The notes below the pieces were generated by a model that worked only from the letters and a program-made list of their open reading frames with translations, was not told the DNA's origin and did no database searches. 64,000 nucleotides of DNA, from assembly GCA_016794425.1 (NCBI GenBank), contig JAEUHR010000010.1:59738-123737 (forward strand). The letters run 5' to 3'. Positions within the stretch are counted from its first letter, which is position 1. Each line of letters begins with the position of its first letter. This document shows positions 7,388-16,120 of the stretch, one piece after another. This DNA is from Planctomycetota bacterium. Its GTDB lineage: Bacteria; Planctomycetota; UBA1135; UBA2386. Position numbers and translations under genes: made by a program.

Positions 7388-9031
7388 ATGCTGCGCTCCA
7401 CCGCCCTGTTCCCCGTCCTGCTCTGGTCCGCTGTGCTGACGGCACAGACCGCCGAGGCGGCGCCGGCCGTGCCGGAGCCGCCGCAAGCACTGGCGACGAT
7501 CCGCAAGGCCGACCTGCTCGCGCACGCGAACTGGCTCGCCGACGGCGCGCGCGCCGGTCGCCTGACCGGTTCGCCGGAGCAGGAGGCGGCCGCGGCCTAC
7601 ATCGAGGCGCACTTCCGCAAGCTCGGCCTCGAACCGCTCGGCGACACCGATGCCGACGGGGCGCGTAGCTTCCGGCAGCGCTACCCGATCGCGCGCACGA
7701 CACTCGCGCCGAAGAGCCGCCTGCAGTTCGGCGACCTGTCGCTCGAGGACGGTTTCGCGCTGCTCGGCAAGCAGCCCGGCGAGCACGCCGTGCAGGGCAA
7801 GCTGCGCTTCCTCGGTCTCGGCCGCACGCGCGGCTCGCAGGCCGAACTGCCGGCCGACACGACGCTCGACGGCGACGTCGCCGTGGTCGTCGCCAGGGCG
7901 CCGCGCGGGCGGCTCGACCGCCAGCTCGGCGTCGAGCAGAAGTTCCTGATGTCGTTCGGCACGCTGGGCCAGATCGGCCGCACGGCGGGCAACCTGGCCA
8001 AGAAGGGCGCGGGTGCGGTCGTGTTCCTGCTGCTCGAGGATCCGGTCGGTCTGACCGACGTGCTGAACTACGTCGCGCTGTCGCCCGGCAAGGACCTGGT
8101 CGAGGCGACGTTCCCCGGCGCGCAACCGGTGCTCGGCGGCCTCGGCGCCCTGGCCGGCGGCGAGGGTGGGGGCAGCGTGCCGACGTGCGTGCTGTCGATC
8201 GCGGCCAGCGAGAAGGTGCTGGCGGTGCTCGGCCTCGATCGCGCTGCGGTGGCGGCGTTCGTCGCCGGCGACGGCGACCTGCCGCCCGCGAAGGCCGACC
8301 TCGCGGCTGCGCTGACGTTCGCGGTCACGCACGAAGCGCAAGCGAGCGCCTGCAACGTCGTCGCGGTGCTGCGTGGCAGCGACCCGCAGCTCGCCGCCGA
8401 GGCGGTCGTCTACTCGGCGCACATGGACCACGTCGGTCGCCGCATGGACGGCGCGGTGTTCCACGGTGCCGACGACAACGCGTCCGGCACCGCGGGCCTG
8501 CTGGCGATCGCCAGCGCGTTCGCCGGCTCGGCGGCCAGACCGCGTCGCAGCGTCGTGTTCCTCAGCGTCTCCGGCGAAGAGCTCGGGCTGTGGGGGTCGC
8601 AGTTCTACGCCGACCACCCGACCTGGCCGATCGAGCAGATCGTCGCCAACGTCAACACCGACATGATCGGCCGCAGCGGGCCGGAGTCGGGGCCGAAGGA
8701 GGTCGGCGCCACGCCGAGCCACGAGCGCAGCGAGTACACGACGCTGGTGCGCGATGCGGCGGGCTTCGCGGCCAAGCTCGGCATCGAGCTGGTGTCGGCG
8801 GACAAGTACTGGGACCGCAGCGACCACTACAACTTCGCGCAGAAGGGCATCCCGGTGGTGTTCTTCTGCAACGGCGAGCACGAGGACTACCACCAGGTCA
8901 CCGACACGCCGGACAAGCTCGACGGCGACAAGATGGAGCGCCTGGCGCAACTCGCGTTCTGGACCGGCTGGGCGGTGGCCGCCGACGACGAACGGCCGCG
9001 CCGGCTCGGCCGTCGGGAGGGCTGGCGATGA
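7388..9031 (+). CDS. Secreted M28-family zinc aminopeptidase with PA-like insert
   Basis: A 547-aa exported peptidase that removes N-terminal residues from peptides. ATG 7388 starts a signal peptide, MLRSTALFPVLLWSAVLTAQ. The zinc ligands of the M28 fold are all recognisable: H345 in 'SAHMDHVG', D363 in 'GADDNASG', E397/E398 in 'SGEELGLWG' (general base and ligand), D425 in 'NTDMIGR' and H502 in 'DYHQVTD'. About 200 residues between the first helices and the catalytic core correspond to a protease-associated (PA) domain inserted before the metal site, which usually acts as a lid or substrate-docking domain. Its stop codon overlaps the start of the CoA-binding protein gene (ATGA), so the two are translationally coupled. 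Confidence 0.92.
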   Translation: MLRSTALFPVLLWSAVLTAQTAEAAPAVPEPPQALATIRKADLLAHANWLADGARAGRLTGSPEQEAAAAYIEAHFRKLGLEPLGDTDADGARSFRQRYPIARTTLAPKSRLQFGDLSLEDGFALLGKQPGEHAVQGKLRFLGLGRTRGSQAELPADTTLDGDVAVVVARAPRGRLDRQLGVEQKFLMSFGTLGQIGRTAGNLAKKGAGAVVFLLLEDPVGLTDVLNYVALSPGKDLVEATFPGAQPVLGGLGALAGGEGGGSVPTCVLSIAASEKVLAVLGLDRAAVAAFVAGDGDLPPAKADLAAALTFAVTHEAQASACNVVAVLRGSDPQLAAEAVVYSAHMDHVGRRMDGAVFHGADDNASGTAGLLAIASAFAGSAARPRRSVVFLSVSGEELGLWGSQFYADHPTWPIEQIVANVNTDMIGRSGPESGPKEVGATPSHERSEYTTLVRDAAGFAAKLGIELVSADKYWDRSDHYNFAQKGIPVVFFCNGEHEDYHQVTDTPDKLDGDKMERLAQLAFWTGWAVAADDERPRRLGRREGWR

Positions 9032-9432
9032 CCCGGCCGCCGGCGATCGAACGATTCCTCGCGCAGCCGGCGTTCGCGGTCGTCGGCGCCTCGGCCGACC
9101 GCGCCAAGTACGGCAACAAGGTGCTGCGCTGCTACCGCCAGCACGATCTGCCGGTGGTGGGCGTGCACCCGAAGCTGACCACCGTCGAAGGCGCGCCGTG
9201 CCATGCGCGGCTGCAGGACGTGCCGGGACCGCCGCGCGCGGTGTCGATCGTGGCGCCGCCGGCCGCCGCGGCGGCGATCGTGGCCGACGCGATCGCGGCC
9301 GGCTGCAAGTACCTGTGGTTCCAGCCCGGCGCCGAGGACGCGGCCGCCAGCGCGACCGCGCGCGCGGCCGGGCTCGAGGTGATCGACGGCGGCCCGTGCC
9401 TGCTGGTCGCGCTGGGCTTCCGGGACGTCTGA
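9028..9432 (+). CDS. CoA-binding (YccU-type) protein
   Basis: A 134-aa protein with a Rossmann-like CoA_binding domain: 'FAVVGASADRAKYGNKVLRCYRQHDLPVVGVHPK', the ligand-binding glycine loop, then 'PRAVSIVAPPAAAAAIV' and 'AAGCKYLWFQPGAED'. This matches the family of small CoA-binding proteins such as E. coli YccU, whose exact role is not established. The start ATG lies inside the last codons of the M28 peptidase gene. Confidence 0.88.
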   Translation: MTRPPAIERFLAQPAFAVVGASADRAKYGNKVLRCYRQHDLPVVGVHPKLTTVEGAPCHARLQDVPGPPRAVSIVAPPAAAAAIVADAIAAGCKYLWFQPGAEDAAASATARAAGLEVIDGGPCLLVALGFRDV

Positions 9433-9440
9433 ACGGCGCA

Positions 9441-9469
9441 TTGCCCGCGCGGGCCGGGCCCGCTACAGC
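9441..9469 (+). promoter_or_regulatory. Promoter-like elements of the uracil-DNA glycosylase gene
   Basis: TTGCCC (9441-9446), 17 bases, TACAGC (9464-9469), then 8 bases to ATG 9478. This implies a leaderless or nearly leaderless transcript. Confidence 0.5.
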
Positions 9470-9477
9470 ATGCAGCC

Positions 9478-10188
9478 ATGGCGCTGTTGCCGGCCACGCA
9501 GGCGTTGGTGCAGGAACTGGCGGAGCTGCGCTTCGCGGCGCCCGTGGCGTGCGTCTACGACCCGCTCGACTACGCCTGGGACGTGCACCGCGCCTGGCTC
9601 GAGCGCTACGGCCGCGGCCGCAAGCAGGTGCTGCTGATCGGCATGAACCCGGGGCCGTTCGGCATGGTGCAGACCGGTGTGCCGTTCGGCGAGGTCGAGG
9701 CCGTGCGCAGCTGGCTCGGTCTGCGCGGCACGATCCGACGGCCCGAACACGAACATCCGAAGCGCCCCGTGCTCGGCTTCGCCTGCCCACGCAGCGAAGT
9801 CAGCGGCCGGCGCCTGTGGTCGTGGGCCGCGGCGCGCTTCGTGACGCCGCAGCGGTTCGCGCGGCGCTTCTTCGTGCACAACTACTGCCCGCTGGCGTTC
9901 GTCGCCGACAGCGGCGCCAACCTGACGCCGGACAAGCTGCCGCGCGCCGAGACCGAGCCGCTGTTCCGCGCCTGCGACCGGTTCCTGCGTCAGGTCGTAG
10001 CGGCGATCGAGCCCGAGTGGATCATCGGCGTCGGTGCCTTCGCCGAGCAGCGCGCGCGGCTGGCGCTCGGCGACCGCGGCCTGCGCTACGGCCGGATCCC
10101 GCATCCGAGCCCGGCGAGCCCGGCGGCGAACCGCGGCTGGGAGCCGCTGGTCGACCGCGCGTTCGGCGAACTCGGCATCCCGATCTGA
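9478..10188 (+). CDS. SMUG1-type single-strand-selective uracil-DNA glycosylase
   Basis: A 236-aa base-excision repair enzyme that removes uracil, and in relatives hydroxymethyluracil, from DNA. The family signatures are plain: 'GMNPGPFGMVQTGVPFG' from G55, which includes the N57 needed for catalysis; 'EHPKRPVLGFACPRSEVSG'; 'FFVHNYCPLAF'; 'NLTPDKL'; and 'HPSPASPAANRGW' with H209 in the second active-site motif. This is the SMUG1 subgroup of the UDG superfamily, common in animals and scattered in bacteria, rather than Ung family 1. The gene has its own promoter-like elements and is convergent with the sigma factor gene, 6 bases away. Confidence 0.93.
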   Translation: MALLPATQALVQELAELRFAAPVACVYDPLDYAWDVHRAWLERYGRGRKQVLLIGMNPGPFGMVQTGVPFGEVEAVRSWLGLRGTIRRPEHEHPKRPVLGFACPRSEVSGRRLWSWAAARFVTPQRFARRFFVHNYCPLAFVADSGANLTPDKLPRAETEPLFRACDRFLRQVVAAIEPEWIIGVGAFAEQRARLALGDRGLRYGRIPHPSPASPAANRGWEPLVDRAFGELGIPI

Positions 10189-10194
10189 GCGGCG

Positions 10195-10821
10195 CTACTG
10201 GAAGCAGGCCGGCGGCCGGCGCAGCCGACCGAGGTGGTGCTGCAGGGCCGTGAACAGGCGCTTGCGCGCGCGCATGATCCGGATCGCCACGGTGCCGGTC
10301 GGCAGCCCCAGTTCCTGGCCGGCGTCGACGTAGGGCTTGCCCTGCCGCACGCACAACTCGAACACCGACCGGTAGTGCTCCGGCAGTTCGGCGACCGCGG
10401 CCTGGAACGCGGCCATGAACTCCTCTTCCTCGAGTCCGCGCGCGTCGGCCGGCGCGGCGACCGTGTCGAGCAGCTCCAGCGACTCGTTGGTCTGCAGGCT
10501 GCTGACCGGCCGCGGCAGCCGCTGGCGCGAGCGCAGCGCGGTCAGCGCCTGGTTGCGCGCGACCTCGAACAGCCAGGCGCGGAAGTTAGTGCCGGGGCGA
10601 TAGAGGTCGTGCTTGCGCAGCACCTTCTCGAACACCTCCTGCGTGACGTCCTGGGCCAGGTGGACGTCGCGGATCATGCCGTGCACGAAGTGGTAGATGC
10701 GGCGGCCGTAGCGGCGGTCGAGTTCGGTCAGCGCGGCATCGACGCGGCCGGCCTGCAGTTCGCCGACCAGGTCCTCATCGGAACGTTCGACCAGGGACGA
10801 AGTGGGGTCGCGCTCTACCAT
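10195..10821 (-). CDS. ECF-type RNA polymerase sigma factor
   Basis: A 208-aa sigma factor. Region 2 (about residues 20-100) has 'LDRRYGRRIYHFVHGMIRDVHLAQDVTQEVFEKVLR' followed by 'FRAWLFEVARNQALTALR'. Region 4 (about 135-200) has 'ELPEHYRSVFELCVRQGKPYVDAGQELGLPTGTVAIRIMRARKRL', a clear helix-turn-helix. The frame remains open 76 codons upstream, but the extra segment is Arg/Pro-rich and lacks sigma-like sequence, so ATG at 10821 is preferred. No anti-sigma gene is adjacent. It is not closely similar to the sigma factor encoded at 2618. Confidence 0.9.
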   Translation of the reverse strand: MVERDPTSSLVERSDEDLVGELQAGRVDAALTELDRRYGRRIYHFVHGMIRDVHLAQDVTQEVFEKVLRKHDLYRPGTNFRAWLFEVARNQALTALRSRQRLPRPVSSLQTNESLELLDTVAAPADARGLEEEEFMAAFQAAVAELPEHYRSVFELCVRQGKPYVDAGQELGLPTGTVAIRIMRARKRLFTALQHHLGRLRRPPACFQ

Positions 10822-11008
10822 GCCGGGCGTATCCAAGGACCGTGCCAGTGGCCACCCGAGCCATGGGTGAAGTCCGTAAGACAGCTTCGGAAAACGGCTT
10901 GCGCGATCTCGGCCGGCCCCGGCGGGCCGTCGCTGCCTACTCTTTGCGGCACCTCGGTGCCAAAGCCGCGTGGCGTTGAATTTCACGGGCGCGCGGCGGA
11001 CCGCGCGG

Positions 11009-11980
11009 TCAGACCGGGAACAGGTCGCGGCCGCCTTCGAGCGCCGCATCCAGCAGCGCCAGGTTCGGTCCCTGCCGCGGGTCCTCGTCGCCGTGCGTCA
11101 GGTAGCCCCAGCGCAGCCGCCGGATCGCCAGGTAGGCCAGCGCGCTGCGCATGCCCCATTCGGCGCGGATGCGGTCGCCGCCGACCTGGTGGCCGAACCA
11201 GCGCGCCAGCAGCTGGCGCTTCCACTCGTGGTGGCGCTGGTTGTGGATCCAGAACCAGGCGAAGTCGTGGTCGCGGTTGCCGATGCCGACGCACTCGAAG
11301 TCGACCAGGAACGGCGCCCCGTCCTCGGTGACGACGACGTTGGCCTCGGTGAAGTCGCCGTGCACCAGCACGTGTTTGCGGCCGTCGGTCCAGCGCACGG
11401 CCTCGTCGAAGAACCGCTGCACGTGGCGCCAGCGCGCCTCGCCGAGCACGAACAGCACCGCGTCGTACATCGCGCGGATCCGGTCGTGGTAGCCGACCGG
11501 GTCCCAGTGTTCGAGCGGGAAGCCGCGGCGGCCCAGCAGCCGATCGGTCGGCACCGCCGCCAGGCGCTGCAGCAGCGCGAACACGTGGTCCTGGCCGATC
11601 ACTTCCTCGGCCGGTCCGACCGCGCCGGGCAGCCATTCGAGCAGCAGCCAGCGCGGCGGATCACCGGGGCCGACGACGATCGTGCGCGGCGCCGGGAAGT
11701 CGCGCCGCTCCGGATCGATGCTGTCGAGCAGCCGGTAGAAGCCGACCTCGCGGCGGCTGTAGTCGTCGGCGCGCACGCCGGCCGGCAGGATCGTGTCGCC
11801 CTCGACCGGCAGGTAGTACTTCAGCAGGAACGTGCGGCCGTCGGCCGCGTCGGCCACGATCGGCAGCGAGCTGCGGTGGCCGGACACCAGCCGGCGGCCG
11901 CGCGGCGCTTCGCGCAGGTTCAGCCCGCGCAGCACTTCGCGGGCGGCTTGCCAGTGGGTCTCGGTGGGGAGCTCGGTCAC
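11009..11980 (-). CDS. APH/choline-kinase-fold phosphotransferase
   Basis: A 323-aa protein of the aminoglycoside phosphotransferase fold, starting at GTG. It has an N-lobe with the ATP-binding Lys region 'TFLLKYYLP', a Brenner-type catalytic loop 'VLVHGDFTEANVVV' (HGDxxxxN) and the Mg-binding 'FLVDFECVGIGNRDHDFAWF' (DFE). Such proteins phosphorylate small hydroxyl compounds such as sugars, choline, homoserine or antibiotics. Nothing here fixes the substrate, and the neighbours (a sigma factor and a DUF4388 protein) do not help. Resistance should not be assumed. Confidence 0.85.
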   Translation of the reverse strand: MTELPTETHWQAAREVLRGLNLREAPRGRRLVSGHRSSLPIVADAADGRTFLLKYYLPVEGDTILPAGVRADDYSRREVGFYRLLDSIDPERRDFPAPRTIVVGPGDPPRWLLLEWLPGAVGPAEEVIGQDHVFALLQRLAAVPTDRLLGRRGFPLEHWDPVGYHDRIRAMYDAVLFVLGEARWRHVQRFFDEAVRWTDGRKHVLVHGDFTEANVVVTEDGAPFLVDFECVGIGNRDHDFAWFWIHNQRHHEWKRQLLARWFGHQVGGDRIRAEWGMRSALAYLAIRRLRWGYLTHGDEDPRQGPNLALLDAALEGGRDLFPV

Positions 11981-12199
11981 GGTGGCGGGTGGATCGGAAT
12001 GCCCGACGCGCAGGCTACCGCGTCATCGGGCCCGAGGCGCGATCGGCTTGTGGCGGGCGGCGGAATCGTCCGCGCGTCGGGCGGTGTGGTAGGACACGAC
12101 AGCGCCGGGCCACCAGACTGCCGATGGCAGGGCGGCGACCGCGGTGGCTTCGGGTCGCGTCAAGAAACCCGCCCGCGGCAGCCGAGAAACGAGGAGCCG

Positions 12200-13558
12200 A
12201 TGGCCGCTCCTGGCAAGACCTCCAACCCTCCCGCCGCCGACGAGGTCGTGCTCGACCTCGACACCGGCATCCGGGACCTGGTGCAGGCGCTCGTACGCAA
12301 GGACGAGGAGCAGTACGAGGCCGAGTTCGTGCACCTGCTGGCGCGCGTGCGGGACCTCGTCGAGCGCAAGCTGCGCATGGAGGGCACCAAGACCGACACG
12401 CGCGACTTCCTCGGCGAACTGCTGTTCACGCGCATGCGGCGCGGCATGCACCTGTTCCTGAAGAGCGAGGACCAGGTGCGGCCGCTGCGCGCCGCCGAGT
12501 GGGTCATGGGCGTGCTGTTCAGCGTGACCACGCTCAGCGAGTTCGCGAAGGCGTTCGACCAGGCGCTGCTGCGGTCCGAGCAGAACGCGAAGGACTTCAA
12601 CTTCGCCGGCCGCACCGACTTCATCTCGGTCGAGGAGGTGCTGCAGATGCTCGCCAGCGGCAAGCACCTCGGCTGCCTGTCGCTCGAGAAGGGCGACAAC
12701 CGGCTCGACATCTTCCTGAAGGACGGGCGGATCTACTTCCTCGATCCGCACCACATGATCCGCCGCGTGCTGCCCGGCGACTCGATGCGCTACCGCGAGA
12801 TCCCGGAGACCGCGATCACCGAGGCGGAACAGCGCCGCGCCAAGGAAGGCACGCCGATCCTGCTCGCGCTCGAGGAGAAGGGCGTGTTCCGGCGCGAAGA
12901 GCTGCGCGAGATCATGCGGCAGTTCGGCAAGGAAGTGCTGTTCGACTTCATGCGCGAGAGCGAGCCGTACGCGTTCTACTACCGCAAGCTGACGGCGCTG
13001 CCGCCGTTCGCGGAGACGCACGACCTGCGGCTCGGCGTGACGTCGCTGCTGCTCGAGGGCAGCAAGCTGGTCGACGACTGGAAGCAGATGCTGTCGGCGT
13101 TCCCGGATCCGGATGCGCCGATCGAGCCGAAGGCCGACATGTTCGTGCGCATGGGCGATGTCGCGCTGAACGTGATGGAGATCAAGCTGCTGTCGCAGAT
13201 CAACGGCGACACGTCGCCGCGGGCGCTGGTCAACGGCCTCGGGCTGCCGCTCTACGACGTCTACCAGCTGCTGCTGAAACTGAGCCGCGATGGCATCCTG
13301 GCGGCGCCGGGTGGCGACCGCGCGCTGTCGGGCATCACGCTGAGCGTCGAGGAGTCGATGCAGGAGGCGTTCGCGGCGCTCGACGCCAACGACGACGCGG
13401 AGCAGCGCCGCAGCGCGATCGACCGCGTGTTCGGCGACGAGGCCGAACCGCAGGACGATGCCAAGACCTCGGCGCTCGACCGCGTGCTCGGCGCGGCCGA
13501 GAAGCCCGGCGGCGGCGCCGACCTGCTGGACCTCTTGCGCAAGGGCAAGAAGGGCTGA
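12200..13558 (+). CDS. DUF4388-type (PatA-like N-terminal) regulatory protein
   Basis: A 452-aa cytoplasmic protein. ATG 12200 is 4 bases after a GAGGAG ribosome site; earlier in-frame codons are rejected because they lie over the opposite-strand kinase gene. The centre has a DUF4388/PATAN-like module: 'DFISVEEVLQMLASGKHLGCLSLEKGDNRLDIFLKDGRIYFLDPHH', i.e. a helix, two strands and the 'dGriyf' turn typical of this fold, followed by a helical part with 'EEKGVFRREELREIMRQFGKEVLFDFM'. The N-terminal 130 residues are helical and the last 60 are low-complexity. In myxobacteria, Deinococcus and planctomycetes such proteins occur in two-component and pilus-motility signalling. The partner here is unknown. 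Confidence 0.8.
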   Translation: MAAPGKTSNPPAADEVVLDLDTGIRDLVQALVRKDEEQYEAEFVHLLARVRDLVERKLRMEGTKTDTRDFLGELLFTRMRRGMHLFLKSEDQVRPLRAAEWVMGVLFSVTTLSEFAKAFDQALLRSEQNAKDFNFAGRTDFISVEEVLQMLASGKHLGCLSLEKGDNRLDIFLKDGRIYFLDPHHMIRRVLPGDSMRYREIPETAITEAEQRRAKEGTPILLALEEKGVFRREELREIMRQFGKEVLFDFMRESEPYAFYYRKLTALPPFAETHDLRLGVTSLLLEGSKLVDDWKQMLSAFPDPDAPIEPKADMFVRMGDVALNVMEIKLLSQINGDTSPRALVNGLGLPLYDVYQLLLKLSRDGILAAPGGDRALSGITLSVEESMQEAFAALDANDDAEQRRSAIDRVFGDEAEPQDDAKTSALDRVLGAAEKPGGGADLLDLLRKGKKG

Positions 13559-13571
13559 GCGGCGGCTCGCG

Positions 13572-15281
13572 TCAGCACCGCTGGCGGCGCAGCTGCAACC
13601 AGCGCGACGTGCGGTCGATCGCGACCGTCAGCAGCACCATCGCGCACAGGTAGGTGCTGGCGACCGCGAACTCGCGGAACTTCAGGTTGCTGTCGAACCG
13701 GTCGCCGAGGCCGCCGGCGCCGACCAGGCCGAGGGTGATGCCGATGCGCACGTTGACCTCGAACTGGAAGAACGTGTAGGTGCGCCAGTCCGGCAGCGCC
13801 CGCGGCACCGCGGCCCACGCGAACAGCTGCGCGCGCGCCGGGCCGTGGCCGTGCTCGAGCGTCCGGTACGGCAGGTCGTCGATCGTCTCCGTGAACACGC
13901 GCTGCAGCACGCCGGTGCCGTGCAGCGCGACCGCGACCACGCACGGCGTGATGCCCTGGCGGAAGAACACCGCCAGCAGCACGACCCAGGCGACCTCCGG
14001 GATGCCGCGCAGCACCAGCGCCGTGAAGCGCGTCGCGACCACCAGAGCGGCGCGGCGGGCTCTGGCCAGCGGCGCCAACCGTTCGCCGGTGAAGCGGGCC
14101 GCCTCGAGCTGGAATGCGACCGAGCCCGGGAACGCGAGCAGCGCCGCCGAGGCGGCGGCCAGCGCGGTGGCGGTGACGCCGAGCGCCAGCGGCACGAGGC
14201 AGTGGCCCAGCACCGAGCGCAGCGTCGCCGGCGACAGGTCCGGCACCGCGAGGCCGGCCGCGAACTCGCGCACGAACGCCCACTCGACGCGCGCCAGTTC
14301 GCCGTACGCACGTTCGATTGCCGGCCAGGTCGCCGCCAGGGCACCGGCCAGCACGGCCGCGACGACGGCGAGGCCGAACCCGCGCCGGCGCAGAGCGGTG
14401 CGGCGGTCCGGTGGCCGCACGATGCGCGGGTGGTTCGGGTCGACGCGCAGCTGGCGGCGCAGCAGGTTGGCACCGAGGTCGGTCACGGTCGTGACCGCGA
14501 GCAGGCTCAGCAGCACGGTCGCCATGCGCGCCCAGTTGCCGTCCGAGTACTCGTCCCACAGCGCGGCGCCGAGCCCGCCGCCGCCGACGACGCCGATCAC
14601 CGACGCGTTGCGCACCGCGCACTCGGTGCGCATCAGCACGAACGACAACAGCGCGCGCGCCGCCAGCGGCTGCACGCCGTAGGCGAACACCTGCAGCCGG
14701 CCGGCACCGGTCGAGCGCAGGGCCTCGTAGCGGGCGGGATCGACGTTGTCCCACTGTTCGCCGAGCACCTTGCCGAGGATGCCCGCGACGTGGATGCCGA
14801 TCGCGAGCATGCCGGTCACCGCGTTGACGCCGGTGATGTTGGCCAGCAGCACCGCCCACAGGAAGTCGGGCACGCCGCGCATCGCGTCGAGCGCGAGCCG
14901 ACAGGCCTCGAGCAGCAGGCGCGCGGGCACGGCGGCGAGCCCGCCGGCGCGGCCGTCGCCGAGCACGACGCAGCGCGCGCTGCCGAGCGCCAGCGGAATC
15001 GCCAGCGCGAGACCGAGGGCCGTGCCGAGCAGCGCCACCGACACGGTCTCGAGTGCCAGCGTGCCGCAGCGGGCCAGCATCGCGGTCGACAGGTCGGGCG
15101 CCGCGAAGCCGCCGAGGTAGCCGGACAGGCGTTCGAGTGCGGCGCGGAAGCCGGACCAGCTGGTCACGGCGTCGAGGTTCCAGTCGAGCGCCAGCACGCT
15201 GCCGAGCAGCAGCGCGGCGAACACGAAGAGGCCGCGTCGGAACCGGCGCGGGCGCCGCGGCATCGCCGGCGGGGGGGTCAT
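13572..15281 (-). CDS. phnE: Phosphonate/phosphite-type ABC transporter permease, two PhnE domains fused
   Basis: A 569-aa membrane protein carrying two complete PhnE-like permease domains: residues 1-270 and 300-569. Each has several hydrophobic helices and an EAA-like cytoplasmic loop. The first half has 'ARYEALRSTGAGRLQVFAYGVQP' and 'NASVIGVVGGGGLGAAL'; the second has 'LEHGHGPARAQLFAWAAVPRALPDW' and 'VRIGITLGLVGAGGLGDRF'. Usually two identical or paralogous subunits form the pore, and here one gene supplies both. The start ATG overlaps the end of the ATPase gene by 4 bases. No C-P lyase, phosphonatase or phosphite dehydrogenase gene is in the window, so the imported compound is not certain. 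Confidence 0.9.
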   Translation of the reverse strand: MTPPPAMPRRPRRFRRGLFVFAALLLGSVLALDWNLDAVTSWSGFRAALERLSGYLGGFAAPDLSTAMLARCGTLALETVSVALLGTALGLALAIPLALGSARCVVLGDGRAGGLAAVPARLLLEACRLALDAMRGVPDFLWAVLLANITGVNAVTGMLAIGIHVAGILGKVLGEQWDNVDPARYEALRSTGAGRLQVFAYGVQPLAARALLSFVLMRTECAVRNASVIGVVGGGGLGAALWDEYSDGNWARMATVLLSLLAVTTVTDLGANLLRRQLRVDPNHPRIVRPPDRRTALRRRGFGLAVVAAVLAGALAATWPAIERAYGELARVEWAFVREFAAGLAVPDLSPATLRSVLGHCLVPLALGVTATALAAASAALLAFPGSVAFQLEAARFTGERLAPLARARRAALVVATRFTALVLRGIPEVAWVVLLAVFFRQGITPCVVAVALHGTGVLQRVFTETIDDLPYRTLEHGHGPARAQLFAWAAVPRALPDWRTYTFFQFEVNVRIGITLGLVGAGGLGDRFDSNLKFREFAVASTYLCAMVLLTVAIDRTSRWLQLRRQRC

Positions 15282-16120
15282 CGCGGGCCGGCGCGCAGGT
15301 CGAGTTCGTCGAGGTGCAGCGCGCGGTATTCGGTGCCGTAGACCAGGCGCAGCAGTTCGCGCGTGACGCCGGTGACCGGGCCGTCGTAGGCCAGCCGGCC
15401 ACCGCGCAGCGCCAGCACGCGGTCGAAGCCGAGCGCCAGCAGTTCGAGCGAATGCAGGCTGACGATCGTCGTGCGCGCGGCCGCGGCGACGTCGAGCAGC
15501 AGCCGGACCACGGCGTGGCCGAGCCGGATGTCGAGCGAACTCGCCGGTTCGTCGGCCAGCAGCAGGCGCGGCTCCTGCAGCAGCAGGCGGGCGATCGCGA
15601 CGCGCTGCTGTTCGCCGCCCGACAGTTCGCCGGGCAGCGCCCACAGCCGGTCGCCGAGTTCGACGCGCTGCAGCGCCGCGTGCGCGCGGTCGAGCTGCTG
15701 CGGCCACAGCAGCGACCACAGCGAACGCAACAGCGACCAGTGGCCGAGCCGGCCCATCAGCACGTTGTGCGCGACGCGCAGACCGGGCACGAGGTTGTCG
15801 TGCTGGCGCAGGAAGCCGACCTCGCGCCGCAGCGCGGCCAGCGCGCGGCCGCGCAGCGCGCCGGTCGTGCGGCCGAGCACCTGCACGGTGCCGGCGGTCG
15901 GCCAGACGATGCCGGCCAGCAGCCGCAGCAGCGTCGTCTTGCCGGCGCCGGACGGGCCGATCAGCGCGATGTGCTGGCCGGCCGGGATCTGCAGATCGAG
16001 GTCGGCCAGCAGCTGCCGGTCGCCGATGCGCACCGCGACCCCGGCCAGGACGACGTCCGGTCCCTGCCGGGATCCGGGCCCGGCTTCGGGCCCGCTGCCG
16101 GCAGCGACCGCGGGACTCAC
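15278..16120 (-). CDS. phnC: Phosphonate/phosphite-type ABC transporter ATP-binding protein
   Basis: A 280-aa ABC ATPase. The GTG start (16118-16120) overlaps the phnD stop as GTGA; the longer upstream frame is antisense-like noise over phnD. Features are Walker A 'GPSGAGKTT', a Q-loop region 'REVGFLRQHDNLVPGLRV' with the PhnC-like spacing, the signature 'LSGGEQQRVAIARLL', Walker B 'LLLADEPASSLD' and a switch His in 'IVSLHSLELL'. It powers uptake together with the fused permease and the PhnD-like binding protein. Confidence 0.92.
   Translation of the reverse strand: MSPAVAAGSGPEAGPGSRQGPDVVLAGVAVRIGDRQLLADLDLQIPAGQHIALIGPSGAGKTTLLRLLAGIVWPTAGTVQVLGRTTGALRGRALAALRREVGFLRQHDNLVPGLRVAHNVLMGRLGHWSLLRSLWSLLWPQQLDRAHAALQRVELGDRLWALPGELSGGEQQRVAIARLLLQEPRLLLADEPASSLDIRLGHAVVRLLLDVAAAARTTIVSLHSLELLALGFDRVLALRGGRLAYDGPVTGVTRELLRLVYGTEYRALHLDELDLRAGPR

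Noticed and set aside
11009..11980. Aminoglycoside-resistance gene
   Set aside because: The APH fold is shared by many metabolic kinases, and no resistance context or close subgroup motif is visible.
13458..15341. 627-aa open frame on the plus strand across the phnE gene
   Set aside because: Composition is Arg/Gln/His-rich without domains; the opposite strand encodes clear permease helices.
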